This document shows positions 24,032 through 32,187 of a stretch of DNA of 36,758 nt, one piece after another (the stretch's first letter is position 1; the number at the start of each line of letters is the position of its first letter). The DNA is from Noviherbaspirillum malthae (lineage in GTDB: Bacteria > Pseudomonadota > Gammaproteobacteria > Burkholderiales > Burkholderiaceae_D). The notes under the pieces were generated by a model. That model searched no databases, was not told where the DNA came from, and saw only the letters and a program-made list of their open reading frames with translations. Where the stretch lies: the NCBI RefSeq assembly GCF_015352985.1, contig NZ_JACYXF010000064.1:1-36758 (forward strand), written 5' to 3'. The translations under genes were made by a program, and so were the position numbers.

Positions 24032-25381
24032 CTAGGAATGGCAAACCGAGTTCTTACCGTTTTGTTTAGCGCTATACATGGCTTGGTCGGCACGGGCAAC
24101 AGCAGTACCGAGTGATTCGCCAGGTATTACCGCTGTAATACCAAGTGACAGCGTAACGCCGTGCAGATCTGCAATTAGCGCCCTACTCCGCAGTCTTTCG
24201 GCAACGATTTTCGCGTCTGTACTGTCGGTGCGTGGTAGCAGAATGGCAAATTCATCGCCACCCCAGCGACATGCGACGTCCACCGAACGTATACCTTCGC
24301 TGATGACTCGGGCCACCTTGCGCAAAACATCGTCGCCAGCAGCATGTCCCATTTGGTCATTGACACGTTTGAAATTGTCGCAATCGATCAGAATGACGGT
24401 GTTCAATCCTTTGCTCATCCGATCAAATTCCATTTCGAACGCGCCGCGTCTGAACACCCCGGTAAGCTTATCCATACGGGCCTTTTCCCATAGATCGCCA
24501 ACCATATTGTTTAGCGCATTCATTGAATATGGATTACAAGAGCCCTGCTTTGCGATCTCGGATACGAGGCCGTGGGCAAATTCGGCGGCCACCAGGTATG
24601 ACGATCCTTTCTCAACCAACACGGAGATCATTCCTGCACAGAACGCATCTCCAACACCGAGCACATTTGCGATTTCCCGAAGCTCCGGCGGCGGAATGAG
24701 TACGACTTCCCCTTGCGGCATGAAGACGCTGCTACCCCGTACGCCATAGGTGACAAAGAGAGGCGCATCGAGCGCAGACGCGACTTCTGTTGGCGTCGAA
24801 GCCGCCAAGGAACGCATAAGGCGATCACATTCGGCTTGGTTCAAGAAGGCGCCGGCGAGCAAGCGTGCGCAAGGCAGGATCCGGTCGGCCTTGTCTTCCG
24901 AGACCGCTAGAGCGTAGATCGGTATCCCTGCCCTGTTGGCTGCTACCGCAATCTCGCGCATGGTATTAGCACGGAGATTTGCCTCGATGATGACGCAGTC
25001 GACGCCGTCCATCGCTTGTTCGATACGATTGCGGTCAAAGTGGTGATTTTCGACCGGCATCGCCGAAACTGCCGAGCTGAGGTCCCCATCAGCGGTCAGC
25101 TGGGCGACAAAGGCCGCCAGCGGCATCCCCGGGATTTCGTCAGCGATCAGGTCGACGCCGCTGGCCACGATATGGCCCGCCATCAGTTTTGAGGTCGATG
25201 CATCGCTCCAGGCGGTAAGCAGTCGGACATCAGCACCGATTTTGCGAAGGCAGAAAGCGACATTGCATGCCGTTCCGCCCACTTCGATGGAAACTTCCCC
25301 GATGCGGTCCTTATGGCTCGACTCGGTGTGTGGTCGGGCGAGAATGTCCAGATGCGCCGATCCGGCTACTAAAAATTTCAT
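24032..25381 (-). CDS. PfkB-family kinase fused to a GGDEF diguanylate cyclase
   Basis: The 449-residue protein has two parts in one frame. Residues 1-285 form a PfkB (ribokinase-like) domain. The first signature is GGTACNVAFCLRKIGADVRLL. The second, NVLGVGDAFCAGMI, includes the catalytic Asp. Residues about 305-449 form a GGDEF domain. DKLTGVFRRGAFEMEFD is its start and DCDNFKRVNDQMGHAAGD binds substrate. GGDEF is at about residue 371, and the RxxD inhibitory site (RSVD) lies five residues before. PfkB domains phosphorylate sugars or nucleosides. Here the domain may sense such a compound or be an active kinase. The fusion is not one I know. The gene follows a methyltransferase gene by nine bp. 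Confidence 0.92.
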   Translation of the reverse strand: MKFLVAGSAHLDILARPHTESSHKDRIGEVSIEVGGTACNVAFCLRKIGADVRLLTAWSDASTSKLMAGHIVASGVDLIADEIPGMPLAAFVAQLTADGDLSSAVSAMPVENHHFDRNRIEQAMDGVDCVIIEANLRANTMREIAVAANRAGIPIYALAVSEDKADRILPCARLLAGAFLNQAECDRLMRSLAASTPTEVASALDAPLFVTYGVRGSSVFMPQGEVVLIPPPELREIANVLGVGDAFCAGMISVLVEKGSSYLVAAEFAHGLVSEIAKQGSCNPYSMNALNNMVGDLWEKARMDKLTGVFRRGAFEMEFDRMSKGLNTVILIDCDNFKRVNDQMGHAAGDDVLRKVARVISEGIRSVDVACRWGGDEFAILLPRTDSTDAKIVAERLRSRALIADLHGVTLSLGITAVIPGESLGTAVARADQAMYSAKQNGKNSVCHS

Positions 25382-25390
25382 GGGCCGCTC

Positions 25391-26164
25391 CTACTCGTCG
25401 CTGACCAGGTCAAAAATCATGAACAGGGGGATCTTGCTATGGATAGTGTGGAAGCCCGGAGCGATGTTCACCGCTTGCGGTACCGGTGGCGGCTCGACAA
25501 AGGCGCGGATACGCAGCCCTGACGCCAAAATGTCCGCCATGATTGCGCCAAGGGGACGGTGGTAGTAAGAGACCGTCATGTTGCCAAACCAGACGTCATC
25601 GATGCGTCTAGTGCCAAGATAGTCACCGTGAACCGTTGGCTCCCCGGCTTTGGGCCGAATATAGCCCATCGTAAAGGTATCTTCCGATGGCGTACGGCTC
25701 ACGAGCGACCCCCATTTGATGGGATGATGAGTGCTAAACAGGTAGTTCCCTCCCGGCTTGAGGACGCGCTTTACCTCCGTCAGGATCGGTTGCCACTGCT
25801 CCGCATAGTGCATCGTGAGGGAGGAATAAACCGTGTCGAAGGATTGATCGGCAAACCGCGACAGGTCCTCCATCGGGCAAACATGGAATGTCGCCTCCGG
25901 ATAATTGTTACCCGCGGTGGCGATCAAGCCCTCGGAGACATCGATGCCGACGATATCGGCTTGTCGGGCCCTCTTATAGAGCAGCAGCGCCAGCTCCTCG
26001 CCCGATCCGCAGCCAATTGCGAGAATTTTCTTGCCTGATAAGTCGGGCAGCAGGCTGGCCATGGCCGGCTTTTCCAGCAAAGAATGGGCGTGATTGTTGC
26101 CTGAGGCAAGTCGTAGCGACCATTCTTCGGCGTGCTCGTTGTAAGCCTGAGCTGCGTCGACCAT
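25391..26164 (-). CDS. SAM-dependent methyltransferase (class I)
   Basis: The 257-residue protein has the Rossmann methyltransferase motif I (ILAIGCGSGEELALLL, about residue 47), the acidic end of beta-2 (IVGIDVSEGLI), motif II/III (FDTVYSSLTMHY) and the LKPGG loop (VKRVLKPGGNYLFSTHHPI). This places it near the UbiE/small-molecule group (Methyltransf_11). The C-terminal part (TVSYYHRPLGAIMADILASG) fits the same group. The substrate cannot be deduced. It is directly upstream of the PfkB-GGDEF gene (nine-bp gap), indicating a shared transcript and perhaps a shared metabolite. Confidence 0.88.
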   Translation of the reverse strand: MVDAAQAYNEHAEEWSLRLASGNNHAHSLLEKPAMASLLPDLSGKKILAIGCGSGEELALLLYKRARQADIVGIDVSEGLIATAGNNYPEATFHVCPMEDLSRFADQSFDTVYSSLTMHYAEQWQPILTEVKRVLKPGGNYLFSTHHPIKWGSLVSRTPSEDTFTMGYIRPKAGEPTVHGDYLGTRRIDDVWFGNMTVSYYHRPLGAIMADILASGLRIRAFVEPPPVPQAVNIAPGFHTIHSKIPLFMIFDLVSDE

Positions 26165-26238
26165 CTTCTCTCCCCTTTTTCAATTCACCACGGTTGGCAT
26201 ATCCGTAAGGTAAAAGAGGAAAAATCATGCAAAGAAGC

Positions 26239-26268
26239 AAATGCTCACGGAAATTCGGGAGCATTTGA
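26239..26268 (-). terminator. Inverted repeat after the recombinase gene
   Basis: CAAATGCTC (26239-26247) and GAGCATTTG (26260-26268) form a perfect nine-pair stem with a 12-nt loop. On the minus strand it is followed by a T-rich stretch but not a clean U-run. It probably ends the recombinase transcript before the methyltransferase gene. Confidence 0.5.
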
Positions 26269-26285
26269 AGTTCGCGGGATGTCGG

Positions 26286-27311
26286 CTACTTGCCGGCTGG
26301 AGCCGTTACCCTTACCTTCGCCTGTACATAGCCAAGGATGGCTTTCTTCTCGAAGTGACCAAGATACTGGCTCACGGTCTCCTGATCAGTCCGTTTCGCC
26401 AGTTCGAGGATCGCGAAGGTATTGCGGAGGCTTCGGCTGCCCGAATGCTTGAGCTGGATGTCAGCCGCTGCCAGCGTCTGCTTGACGCTGCGCCATAACG
26501 TCATGTTCGTAATGGGGCGGGCGCCATCTACCGACGCAGGGAATAGTAGCGTTTTGGGGATCTTCATCGCTCGTCGACGGGCAAGCCAGGAGAGCACCTC
26601 CGGCGCGGCGAATGCCCGAAGCACAGTCCAGTGCTCCTTGTGAATGCCCTCCTTCTTACGCGGCACGAAGATCTTCAGATTCCCCTCCTCGTCCGGATCC
26701 GTCTGCACCGATGACACCTTTAGCGTCAGGACTTCCGATGCTTTCAGGCCGGCGCCAACCAGGATGGCGAGCATGGCGCGGTCACGCTGCCGTTTCCACT
26801 GTGCCGGTGTATCGCCAACCTGGGGTAGCGAAGCCATGAACGCCTTAACCTGCTTCTGTGTTAGGGCCTGTTTATCATGCTCCCGTCCAAGCTGCGGCCG
26901 CTTCTCGCCGCCCTTGGTCAAGAACACGGTTGCCGGATTGAGGTTGCCGGGAGCCTGCAGATGCTTGTAGACGCGCTCGAGCAAAAGGACGTAGCGCTGC
27001 CTGATCAGGCTCGTAAGCTTCTTGCGCCTGCGCCCTTCAAGATGGAGGGGCGAATCCAGGAACAGTTCGAGATCAGTCGCACCGATGTCGAAAAGGCGCT
27101 TTTTCGACAGATCGAGCCACATGACGTACTTCCGGAACATCGAGCGATAGAGTCGGATTGTCGTAGTGCTAAGGCCGTAGGCACGGCCCCAAGAATCCCT
27201 GACCGGCTGTCGGCGCCCAAGATTGAGGAAGGTTTCGGACTCGACCAATTCGTCGAATGCTCGGACTGGCGACGTCAGCCATTTGCGCTTTTGTGCTTGT
27301 GTCAATGCCAT
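26286..27311 (-). CDS. Tyrosine recombinase / integrase family protein with altered catalytic residues
   Basis: ATG 27311 has GGAGGGG upstream, giving 341 residues. An N-terminal SAM-like core-binding domain (STTTIRLYRSMFRKYVMWLD) is followed by the catalytic domain from about residue 165. Box I reads AILVGAGLKASEVLTLKV, where the catalytic Arg is normally GLR and here is Lys. Box II reads SRSLRNTFAILEL, with Arg kept but His of HxLR replaced by Ser. The late His and the Tyr nucleophile are kept in QYLGHFEKKAILGYV. Activity may therefore be altered or lost. No other phage or element gene is adjacent, so it may be a resident recombinase or a remnant of an element. Confidence 0.85.
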   Translation of the reverse strand: MALTQAQKRKWLTSPVRAFDELVESETFLNLGRRQPVRDSWGRAYGLSTTTIRLYRSMFRKYVMWLDLSKKRLFDIGATDLELFLDSPLHLEGRRRKKLTSLIRQRYVLLLERVYKHLQAPGNLNPATVFLTKGGEKRPQLGREHDKQALTQKQVKAFMASLPQVGDTPAQWKRQRDRAMLAILVGAGLKASEVLTLKVSSVQTDPDEEGNLKIFVPRKKEGIHKEHWTVLRAFAAPEVLSWLARRRAMKIPKTLLFPASVDGARPITNMTLWRSVKQTLAAADIQLKHSGSRSLRNTFAILELAKRTDQETVSQYLGHFEKKAILGYVQAKVRVTAPAGK

Positions 27312-27335
27312 TGCCCCTCCCTCACGATTGTCGGA

Positions 27336-27360
27336 AATTGCTAATGCCATTATAGCAATT
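27336..27360 (-). promoter_or_regulatory. Dyad over the recombinase -10 element
   Basis: AATTGCTA (27336-27343) and TAGCAATT (27353-27360) are perfect arms around a nine-bp spacer. On the minus strand the right arm and spacer contain TATAAT (27354-27349), the likely -10 of the recombinase gene, 38 bp before its start. This may be an autorepressor site or a recombinase core site. Confidence 0.5.
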
Positions 27361-27628
27361 GTTATAAACGTTCTGGCCTTTTCCTACCAACCGAAACTGG
27401 GCGCGACCTGCGGCTACCTCGTCTACCTCCCTTATTACACATACACACCCTAATGGCCCCCAAAACCTGGGTAACTTATGTATGCGCGGGCGGCGGAGAT
27501 CGAGTTATCGGGGGCGTTCGGGCGTAAGAGGCTGCTATGGCCTGCCGCCAGCCCGTTTATAACAAAATAGCTCTATGCAATCGTAGTAAAGGAACAGTGA
27601 CATGCCGCCCTACGGCTGGCGGTGACTT
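27361..27628. other. Intergenic region without gene
   Basis: This stretch lies between the recombinase promoter and the end of the EAL gene. It is GC-rich with short repeats of CCGCC/GGCGG type around 27485-27625, such as a GCCGCCAGCC segment and CCGCCCTACGGCTGGCGG. These could form weak hairpins. No reading frame is supported. Confidence 0.4.
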
Positions 27629-28384
27629 CTAGGGATGGGGGTGAACGTGCGCTGCCTGCAGATCAGAGGGAGGGATAACCGCATGGAGGTTGCCGGATGG
27701 GATCGTGACCCTTTGGTGAGAGGAACTTGCTGTAATGTCATCAATGAAGTAGCCTTGGGCGAAGTCCACTTCAAGTGAATGGGCGAGCTCGAATAGAGCC
27801 TCATTCTCGATGCATTCGGCCACCGTCAGAATCCCCCGCTCTTTCCAGTGGCGCACGAGGCTGTAAAGCGTATCGGCTGCGTCCCGTCTTACCAACGCAC
27901 TACGCAGCAGCTCGCCATCAAGTTTGATGACGCTGATACCGTCAAGGGTAAACAGCCGCTGAAGTCCGTCCTGGCCAGCACCAAAATCGTCAAGCGCCAG
28001 CTTCACGCCCTCCTTCGCCAGCGCGTTGATCTTTGCGGCGAGAAGCACCCCCTCATCCGCGGTGGTCCTCGCTTCACTCAACTCCACAACAATCTGGTGT
28101 TTGCCGCTGGCATTGACAAGAGCATCATGGACATCGCCCAACAGTGTCTCGTTGGCCATGTTGATGAAAAGGCGTGGGAATTGCAATGTCGTCCCGCTGA
28201 GATAGCGAAGCAATGCGGCGTCGACAACTGACCAGGCGCCCAACCGAGGTCCGCGATACAGCAGCTCGTAACCGTACGGCCGACCATCAGCGAGCCTGAC
28301 GATCGGCTGGAGCAGGAACTTCAAGGGCGTTGCCGCGAGGGCGTGATCTTCGATGACGAGATATTGAGCAGGTTCGCGGCGCAT
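27629..28384 (-). CDS. EAL-domain protein, probable c-di-GMP phosphodiesterase
   Basis: From ATG 28384 the product is 251 residues; a TTG start at 28426 would add 14. Nearly the whole length is an EAL domain. The EAL motif is GYELLYRG, and metal- and substrate-binding residues follow as FINMANET, VVELSEA, LALDDFGAG, VIKLDGEL, AECIEN and AQGYFI. All catalytic positions I can identify are present (Glu, Asn, Glu, Asp-Asp, Lys, Glu, Gln). It should cleave c-di-GMP to pGpG. No sensor domain or membrane segment was seen, so it is a minimal cytosolic enzyme. It diverges from the RNase III gene. Confidence 0.88.
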   Translation of the reverse strand: MRREPAQYLVIEDHALAATPLKFLLQPIVRLADGRPYGYELLYRGPRLGAWSVVDAALLRYLSGTTLQFPRLFINMANETLLGDVHDALVNASGKHQIVVELSEARTTADEGVLLAAKINALAKEGVKLALDDFGAGQDGLQRLFTLDGISVIKLDGELLRSALVRRDAADTLYSLVRHWKERGILTVAECIENEALFELAHSLEVDFAQGYFIDDITASSSHQRVTIPSGNLHAVIPPSDLQAAHVHPHP

Positions 28385-28578
28385 GTCGATATTGGGCAGG
28401 TTGACGGGTTTGGGGCAACACCTCAATTGTCAGCTTGCCCATACCCCTTGAACGTGCGAATCACTATCGAAATACCGAAACATTCTCACGAATCGCATGC
28501 CGAATCGGGGCGGTTTCACGCGGCCTAAGCGTCGCTGCGGGGATAAGGTTCGGTATCTCATAACAGCACCTGAATATC

Positions 28579-29244
28579 GTGGACGAACTTGAACAGCAAC
28601 TTGGATACGTTTTCAAGGATAAGGGGAATCTTGCCACTGCCCTGACCCATAAGAGCTGTGGCGCGGCTAACAACGAGCGCTTGGAATTCCTCGGCGACAG
28701 CATCCTAAACTTTGTGGCGGCGGACCTCATTTTTGAGAAGTTTCCTAAACTTCCCGAAGGCGAGATGTCCCGCCTGCGGGCCAATCTTGTGCGAGAGGAA
28801 ACCCTGGCCAGGATCGCGGGCAGATTAGCGCTGCCACAATCCCTTAAATGCGTCGAACTCACACCGGGCTCCGTTGCCAGAGCAACCGCCTTTGCTGACG
28901 CCTTAGAGGCCATTTTCGCTGCGATCTACAAGGAAGCTGGTTACGAGATTGCTCGCGCCGTCATTCGCCGGCAACTCATCACGGTCCTTCGCAACGGCGA
29001 GGCGACGCTGGTAAAAGATGCGAAGACCAGATTGCAGGAACTCCTCCAAGCATTCGGCCATCCTCTCCCGAAATACGAGGTCGTAAGGACCAACGAGATC
29101 GGCGCCGAGGAACTTCGATTTGAGGTTGCGTGCTCCGTCGAGGTGCTGCGCATAAACACGATCGGGTTTGGGCGGACCCGCAAAGCGGCCGAGTTCGAGG
29201 CAGCGCAGAAGGCCGTAAAGCTGGTTCAGTCGCATCGTCTTTGA
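28579..29244 (+). CDS. rnc: Ribonuclease III, additional copy
   Basis: The 221-residue protein starts with GTG and has a catalytic domain with the RNase III signature (NERLEFLGDSILNFVAADL). The second acidic pair is in FADALEAIFAAIY. The four expected acidic residues are all present. The C-terminal double-stranded RNA-binding domain is complete (DAKTRLQELLQAFGHPLPKY, ending RKAAEFEAAQKAVKLV). Length equals the E. coli enzyme. The main rnc gene of Burkholderiales lies in a lepB-rnc-era cluster. Here the neighbours are an EAL gene and a DUF882 peptidase, so this is likely a second copy. It cleaves double-stranded RNA and could act on sRNA-mRNA duplexes. Confidence 0.92.
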   Translation: MDELEQQLGYVFKDKGNLATALTHKSCGAANNERLEFLGDSILNFVAADLIFEKFPKLPEGEMSRLRANLVREETLARIAGRLALPQSLKCVELTPGSVARATAFADALEAIFAAIYKEAGYEIARAVIRRQLITVLRNGEATLVKDAKTRLQELLQAFGHPLPKYEVVRTNEIGAEELRFEVACSVEVLRINTIGFGRTRKAAEFEAAQKAVKLVQSHRL

Positions 29245-29254
29245 AGCAACGGCC

Positions 29255-29836
29255 ATGTCACTACTCCAGATTGCTCCCGATTCGGAAGACCTGCTGGCAC
29301 CATCTCGGCGCCGCTTTCTGCTTGCGGCCGCCGGTGCGGTGGCAAGCGTTACCTATCCATCCCTTGGTATTGCAACTGACTTCTGGTCGCAGCCGCGCGA
29401 ACTATGGCTTACCCGACCGGCCACCGGTGAGTCGGTACGGGAAGTCTATTGGGCCGATGGTCAACTCGTGCTGCCGGGCTATTATCGCATCTGCCAGCTG
29501 CTCCGCGATGTGCGTATAAATCAAGCGGTGCAATTCGACATCATCACCCTCGATATCGCGCGAGGCATATACGGCTGGTTGCAAAGCTTCGGTATCAATA
29601 GACCGATCATCGTCAATTCAGGATACCGGCACCCTTCCACCAACGCGGGAATTGAAGGAGCCGCCCGAAGCAGCCTTCATACGAGGGCGCAAGCGTTAGA
29701 TGTGCGTATTGAGGGTGTCAGCTCCGAGTCTGTTGCCCGGTTCGGACTATACCTTGCTGGCGGCGGCGTCGGATTCTATCCCGGCAAGAATTTTACTCAC
29801 GTTGACCGCGGTCGCGTAAGGTACTGGCGCGGTTAG
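29255..29836 (+). CDS. DUF882 / M15-like murein peptidase with Tat signal
   Basis: This 193-residue protein begins ten bp after RNase III. The N-terminus has a Tat-like signal (SRRRFLLAAAGAVAS). The mature part is of the YcbK/MepK type. Zinc-ligand and active-site region is in SGYRHPSTNAGIEGAARSS, LHTRAQALDVRI and GVGFYPGKNFTHVDRGRVRY, where the His and Asp residues of the family are visible. Known members trim peptidoglycan crosslinks. The pairing with RNase III is unusual and probably reflects local insertion. Confidence 0.85.
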   Translation: MSLLQIAPDSEDLLAPSRRRFLLAAAGAVASVTYPSLGIATDFWSQPRELWLTRPATGESVREVYWADGQLVLPGYYRICQLLRDVRINQAVQFDIITLDIARGIYGWLQSFGINRPIIVNSGYRHPSTNAGIEGAARSSLHTRAQALDVRIEGVSSESVARFGLYLAGGGVGFYPGKNFTHVDRGRVRYWRG

Positions 29837-29932
29837 ACCAATGCGTTCGGCCGGTAAAGATTAAGGTCCGGCCCGCAGACGTCCATGCGCTGCGGTCCGG
29901 TCCACAAAGCTGGACCAGCGTGGCATTTCTTC

Positions 29933-30196
29933 CTACGCTATGGCGGGTTCCCTCCTTCCTGTGTCCATACTTTTCACCCGTGACGTCAGGATTGACCAGG
30001 CGTCCGGATTTCTTCCTCCCCCTTTGACTTGCACTAAAAGCACGGCAATCGCTTCCACTATGGGCCAGAGATACTTTATCGACCTTTGCACGACTGGCGC
30101 GATGAACGTGGCGATGCGTCCTGCTAGCTCAAGAAGTCGAGGCGCCGCGATCCGGACGCCGGCAAGAATCAACAAATCATAGATCAGTGTCATCAT
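29933..30196 (-). CDS. Small hydrophobic helical protein
   Basis: The ORF starts ATGATG after AAGGGGGC and encodes 87 residues. Two hydrophobic stretches (LIYDLLILAGVRIAA, and later SIKYLWPIVEAIAVLLVQV) suggest membrane association. The C-terminus is polar. No homologue is recognised. The opposing strand has a frame of similar length without a ribosome-binding site. Function unknown. Confidence 0.45.
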   Translation of the reverse strand: MMTLIYDLLILAGVRIAAPRLLELAGRIATFIAPVVQRSIKYLWPIVEAIAVLLVQVKGGGRNPDAWSILTSRVKSMDTGRREPAIA

Positions 30197-30634
30197 CGCC
30201 CCCTTAACTGGCGAGTTATAGCTGCGGCTGCAGGTTGGTGAAGAGCGCTCAACAATATGATATCCATCGCTATGCAGGAAGGAACTGAGCCTCTCATTTG
30301 GAACTTGTCCATGAGTTCTCCTAAGTGGTTGGTCTGATTAGTGCGGCTAAGGTAAAAATGCGCAAGCCGCAAGCTGATAGAGCGACGCTGCACCACATAG
30401 ATTCGCATCAGAGTAGGCATGTTTGATCCTGGCCAGTCGTATCGACGAACAACGGAAACCGTCATGATGCGAATGACGGAATCGCTACGTTGCGAAGACC
30501 AGACCGTTCTTGGCTCTCTGGGTGGAACGACTACTGGGATCGAAAGCGATCCGCTTCAGGCGATCTAGCACGCCCGGCCTAGTGAAAGGAGCGCAGCATA
30601 CTCCATCGCGGTGTTGTACTGGATAACGACCGCT
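30197..30634. other. Gene-free stretch at the border of the accessory region
   Basis: A 90-codon minus-strand frame (30193-30465) touches the gene above, but it has no Shine-Dalgarno sequence and a composition like non-coding DNA. No repeat or terminator was recognised. The stretch marks the change from housekeeping-type genes to mobile-element-type genes. Confidence 0.4.
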
Positions 30635-31885
30635 TTAGGGACGTGGGGGCGGTAACACGGGGAGGTGCTCGCTTGCCACTGCGTTCCATGAGACTAGCGG
30701 AATGCGCGTCTCGTGATACCAATTGATCCGCGCTGCCTTGCTGTCCAGATATTCGGATGTCGACATACCCCATACCTCCACGGCTGTCCGGGGCTTGGTA
30801 GCAAGTAAGAGGAAGTCAGGCCGGCGCTTCCCTGTAGTCTCATTCTCTTCGCCATGCAAGGGCTTCACGAAGATACGTGATTGTCGAATTAGGTAACGCT
30901 CCATTTCCAGCTCATAGCTACTTTCCACCGGAATGAGGCTGTTGCTCGCCACAAGCGCGGCGACGTCCACACAATGCCACCATCCGTTGCTGCCGGGCTC
31001 GATACAGAACAGGCATATGACATTTGCGTCGGGATTAGAGAGCGAGGCCCTTGCGAACGCCCGCGTATCCAAGAAACGATCTAACTGTGCTTTTTTGATG
31101 AGCACCTTGGGCAGCGCAGCAAAATCTTGAAGCGGAAGCAGAAATGTTTCCTTCGCAAGCTGCGCCTGTGTGGGCGCTTTCAGCCGTGCGAGTAAATATA
31201 GGCGGGACGGATGGCGGGCGCCACGCTCAAGAACCGCCCCGTTATGTGCTTGCGCATTGCGGCTATGTGATGGCGCCCCGACCAATAGAAAGTCGGCCAA
31301 CGACTCGCCAGATTTGCGCACTACAAACTTGCTGGCTGCGTGAAGGAATCGTAAGGATCCATTGAACCAAGTGCAGTCCTTGCCTCGGTACATGTTGAGG
31401 TTGGCGACACGCCATACTCGATTGAACAAAGCACTATCGGACGCTTTACCTCTAGTCTGTGCCCTTGCGCGCTTCACCGCACCAACCTCCGTACTCGACC
31501 TGGCGCTGCTAGCATCTGCGGAGAGCCCAAGTGGCCTTGACAGATGGACACGAACGCAACCATTCTCTAGCTCCCGAAAGGCAGCGCTCACCCTTGAAGA
31601 CCTGCCATCCTCGAAATGCTCCGAGAAAAAGCGACATTCAGCATGATGCTCCCAGTTCGTTCCCTTCCATCTAGCAAGGCCATAATGGGCTAGACCTCGC
31701 CCTGTACTATAGTGGCGAATCACAAGAGGTATCAGTTCTTCCCGGTCACATAGGCAATAGGTAACCTCCTTCCGGTGACCGAAGGCCAATTGCTTTACCC
31801 ACAGTGGATTGGTCGCGACTTGTTCATCTGCAGAGAATGTAGAGCCAGCGATCCGAACCGGAAAAACATGCACTGTCATCGGCAC
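30635..31885 (-). CDS. DUF1173-like protein with possible PD-(D/E)xK-type C-terminus
   Basis: The 416-residue ORF (GTG start; ATG two codons later possible) has an N-terminal segment with YCLCDREEL, then HYGLARWKGTNWEHHAEC. This CxC...HxxxC pattern is one I associate with DUF1173 proteins of integrative and conjugative elements. The C-terminal part (KRRPDFLLLATKPRTAVEVW) resembles a PD-(D/E)xK nuclease core, with PD and E kept but Trp where Lys is expected. It ends in a segment with EYLDSK. Function unknown. If related to DUF1173, its occurrence fits accessory DNA. The nuclease suggestion is an inference. Confidence 0.65.
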   Translation of the reverse strand: MPMTVHVFPVRIAGSTFSADEQVATNPLWVKQLAFGHRKEVTYCLCDREELIPLVIRHYSTGRGLAHYGLARWKGTNWEHHAECRFFSEHFEDGRSSRVSAAFRELENGCVRVHLSRPLGLSADASSARSSTEVGAVKRARAQTRGKASDSALFNRVWRVANLNMYRGKDCTWFNGSLRFLHAASKFVVRKSGESLADFLLVGAPSHSRNAQAHNGAVLERGARHPSRLYLLARLKAPTQAQLAKETFLLPLQDFAALPKVLIKKAQLDRFLDTRAFARASLSNPDANVICLFCIEPGSNGWWHCVDVAALVASNSLIPVESSYELEMERYLIRQSRIFVKPLHGEENETTGKRRPDFLLLATKPRTAVEVWGMSTSEYLDSKAARINWYHETRIPLVSWNAVASEHLPVLPPPRP

Positions 31886-32187
31886 AAACTTCTCTTATAT
31901 GACATATCTTCCATGTATGCAGGGGTTTTTGAAGACAAAGCAGTGAATAAAATCAGAGACTTAGAGCAGAAAACAGCGCGGCAGCTTGGCCGCGTTAAAA
32001 TAGATGGCAAATCATGCAAAAACGTCAACGCACATGGTCCCAGTATGGTGATCATTTTTTGGAGCCGAAGAGCTCACTCGTTGTGCGGCGATGCAAGTGT
32101 GCACCAGATTTCCATCATTTCCTCGACGGTCGGAGCGTATGGCGGCTCCAACCCCGGTCTCCGTTCTCGCAACACATCACGTCAAAG
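31886..32187. other. Gene-free stretch
   Basis: It lies between the DUF1173-like gene and the first of the two paralogous genes on the same strand. The plus-strand frame in it is a continuation of shadows. A short CGCGGCAGC/TTGGCCGCG dyad lies near 31978-31994. Confidence 0.4.

Noticed and set aside
30193..30465. 90-codon minus-strand frame next to the small hydrophobic protein
   Set aside because: It overlaps the next start by a few bases, which looks like coupling, but it has no ribosome-binding site or conserved-looking sequence.
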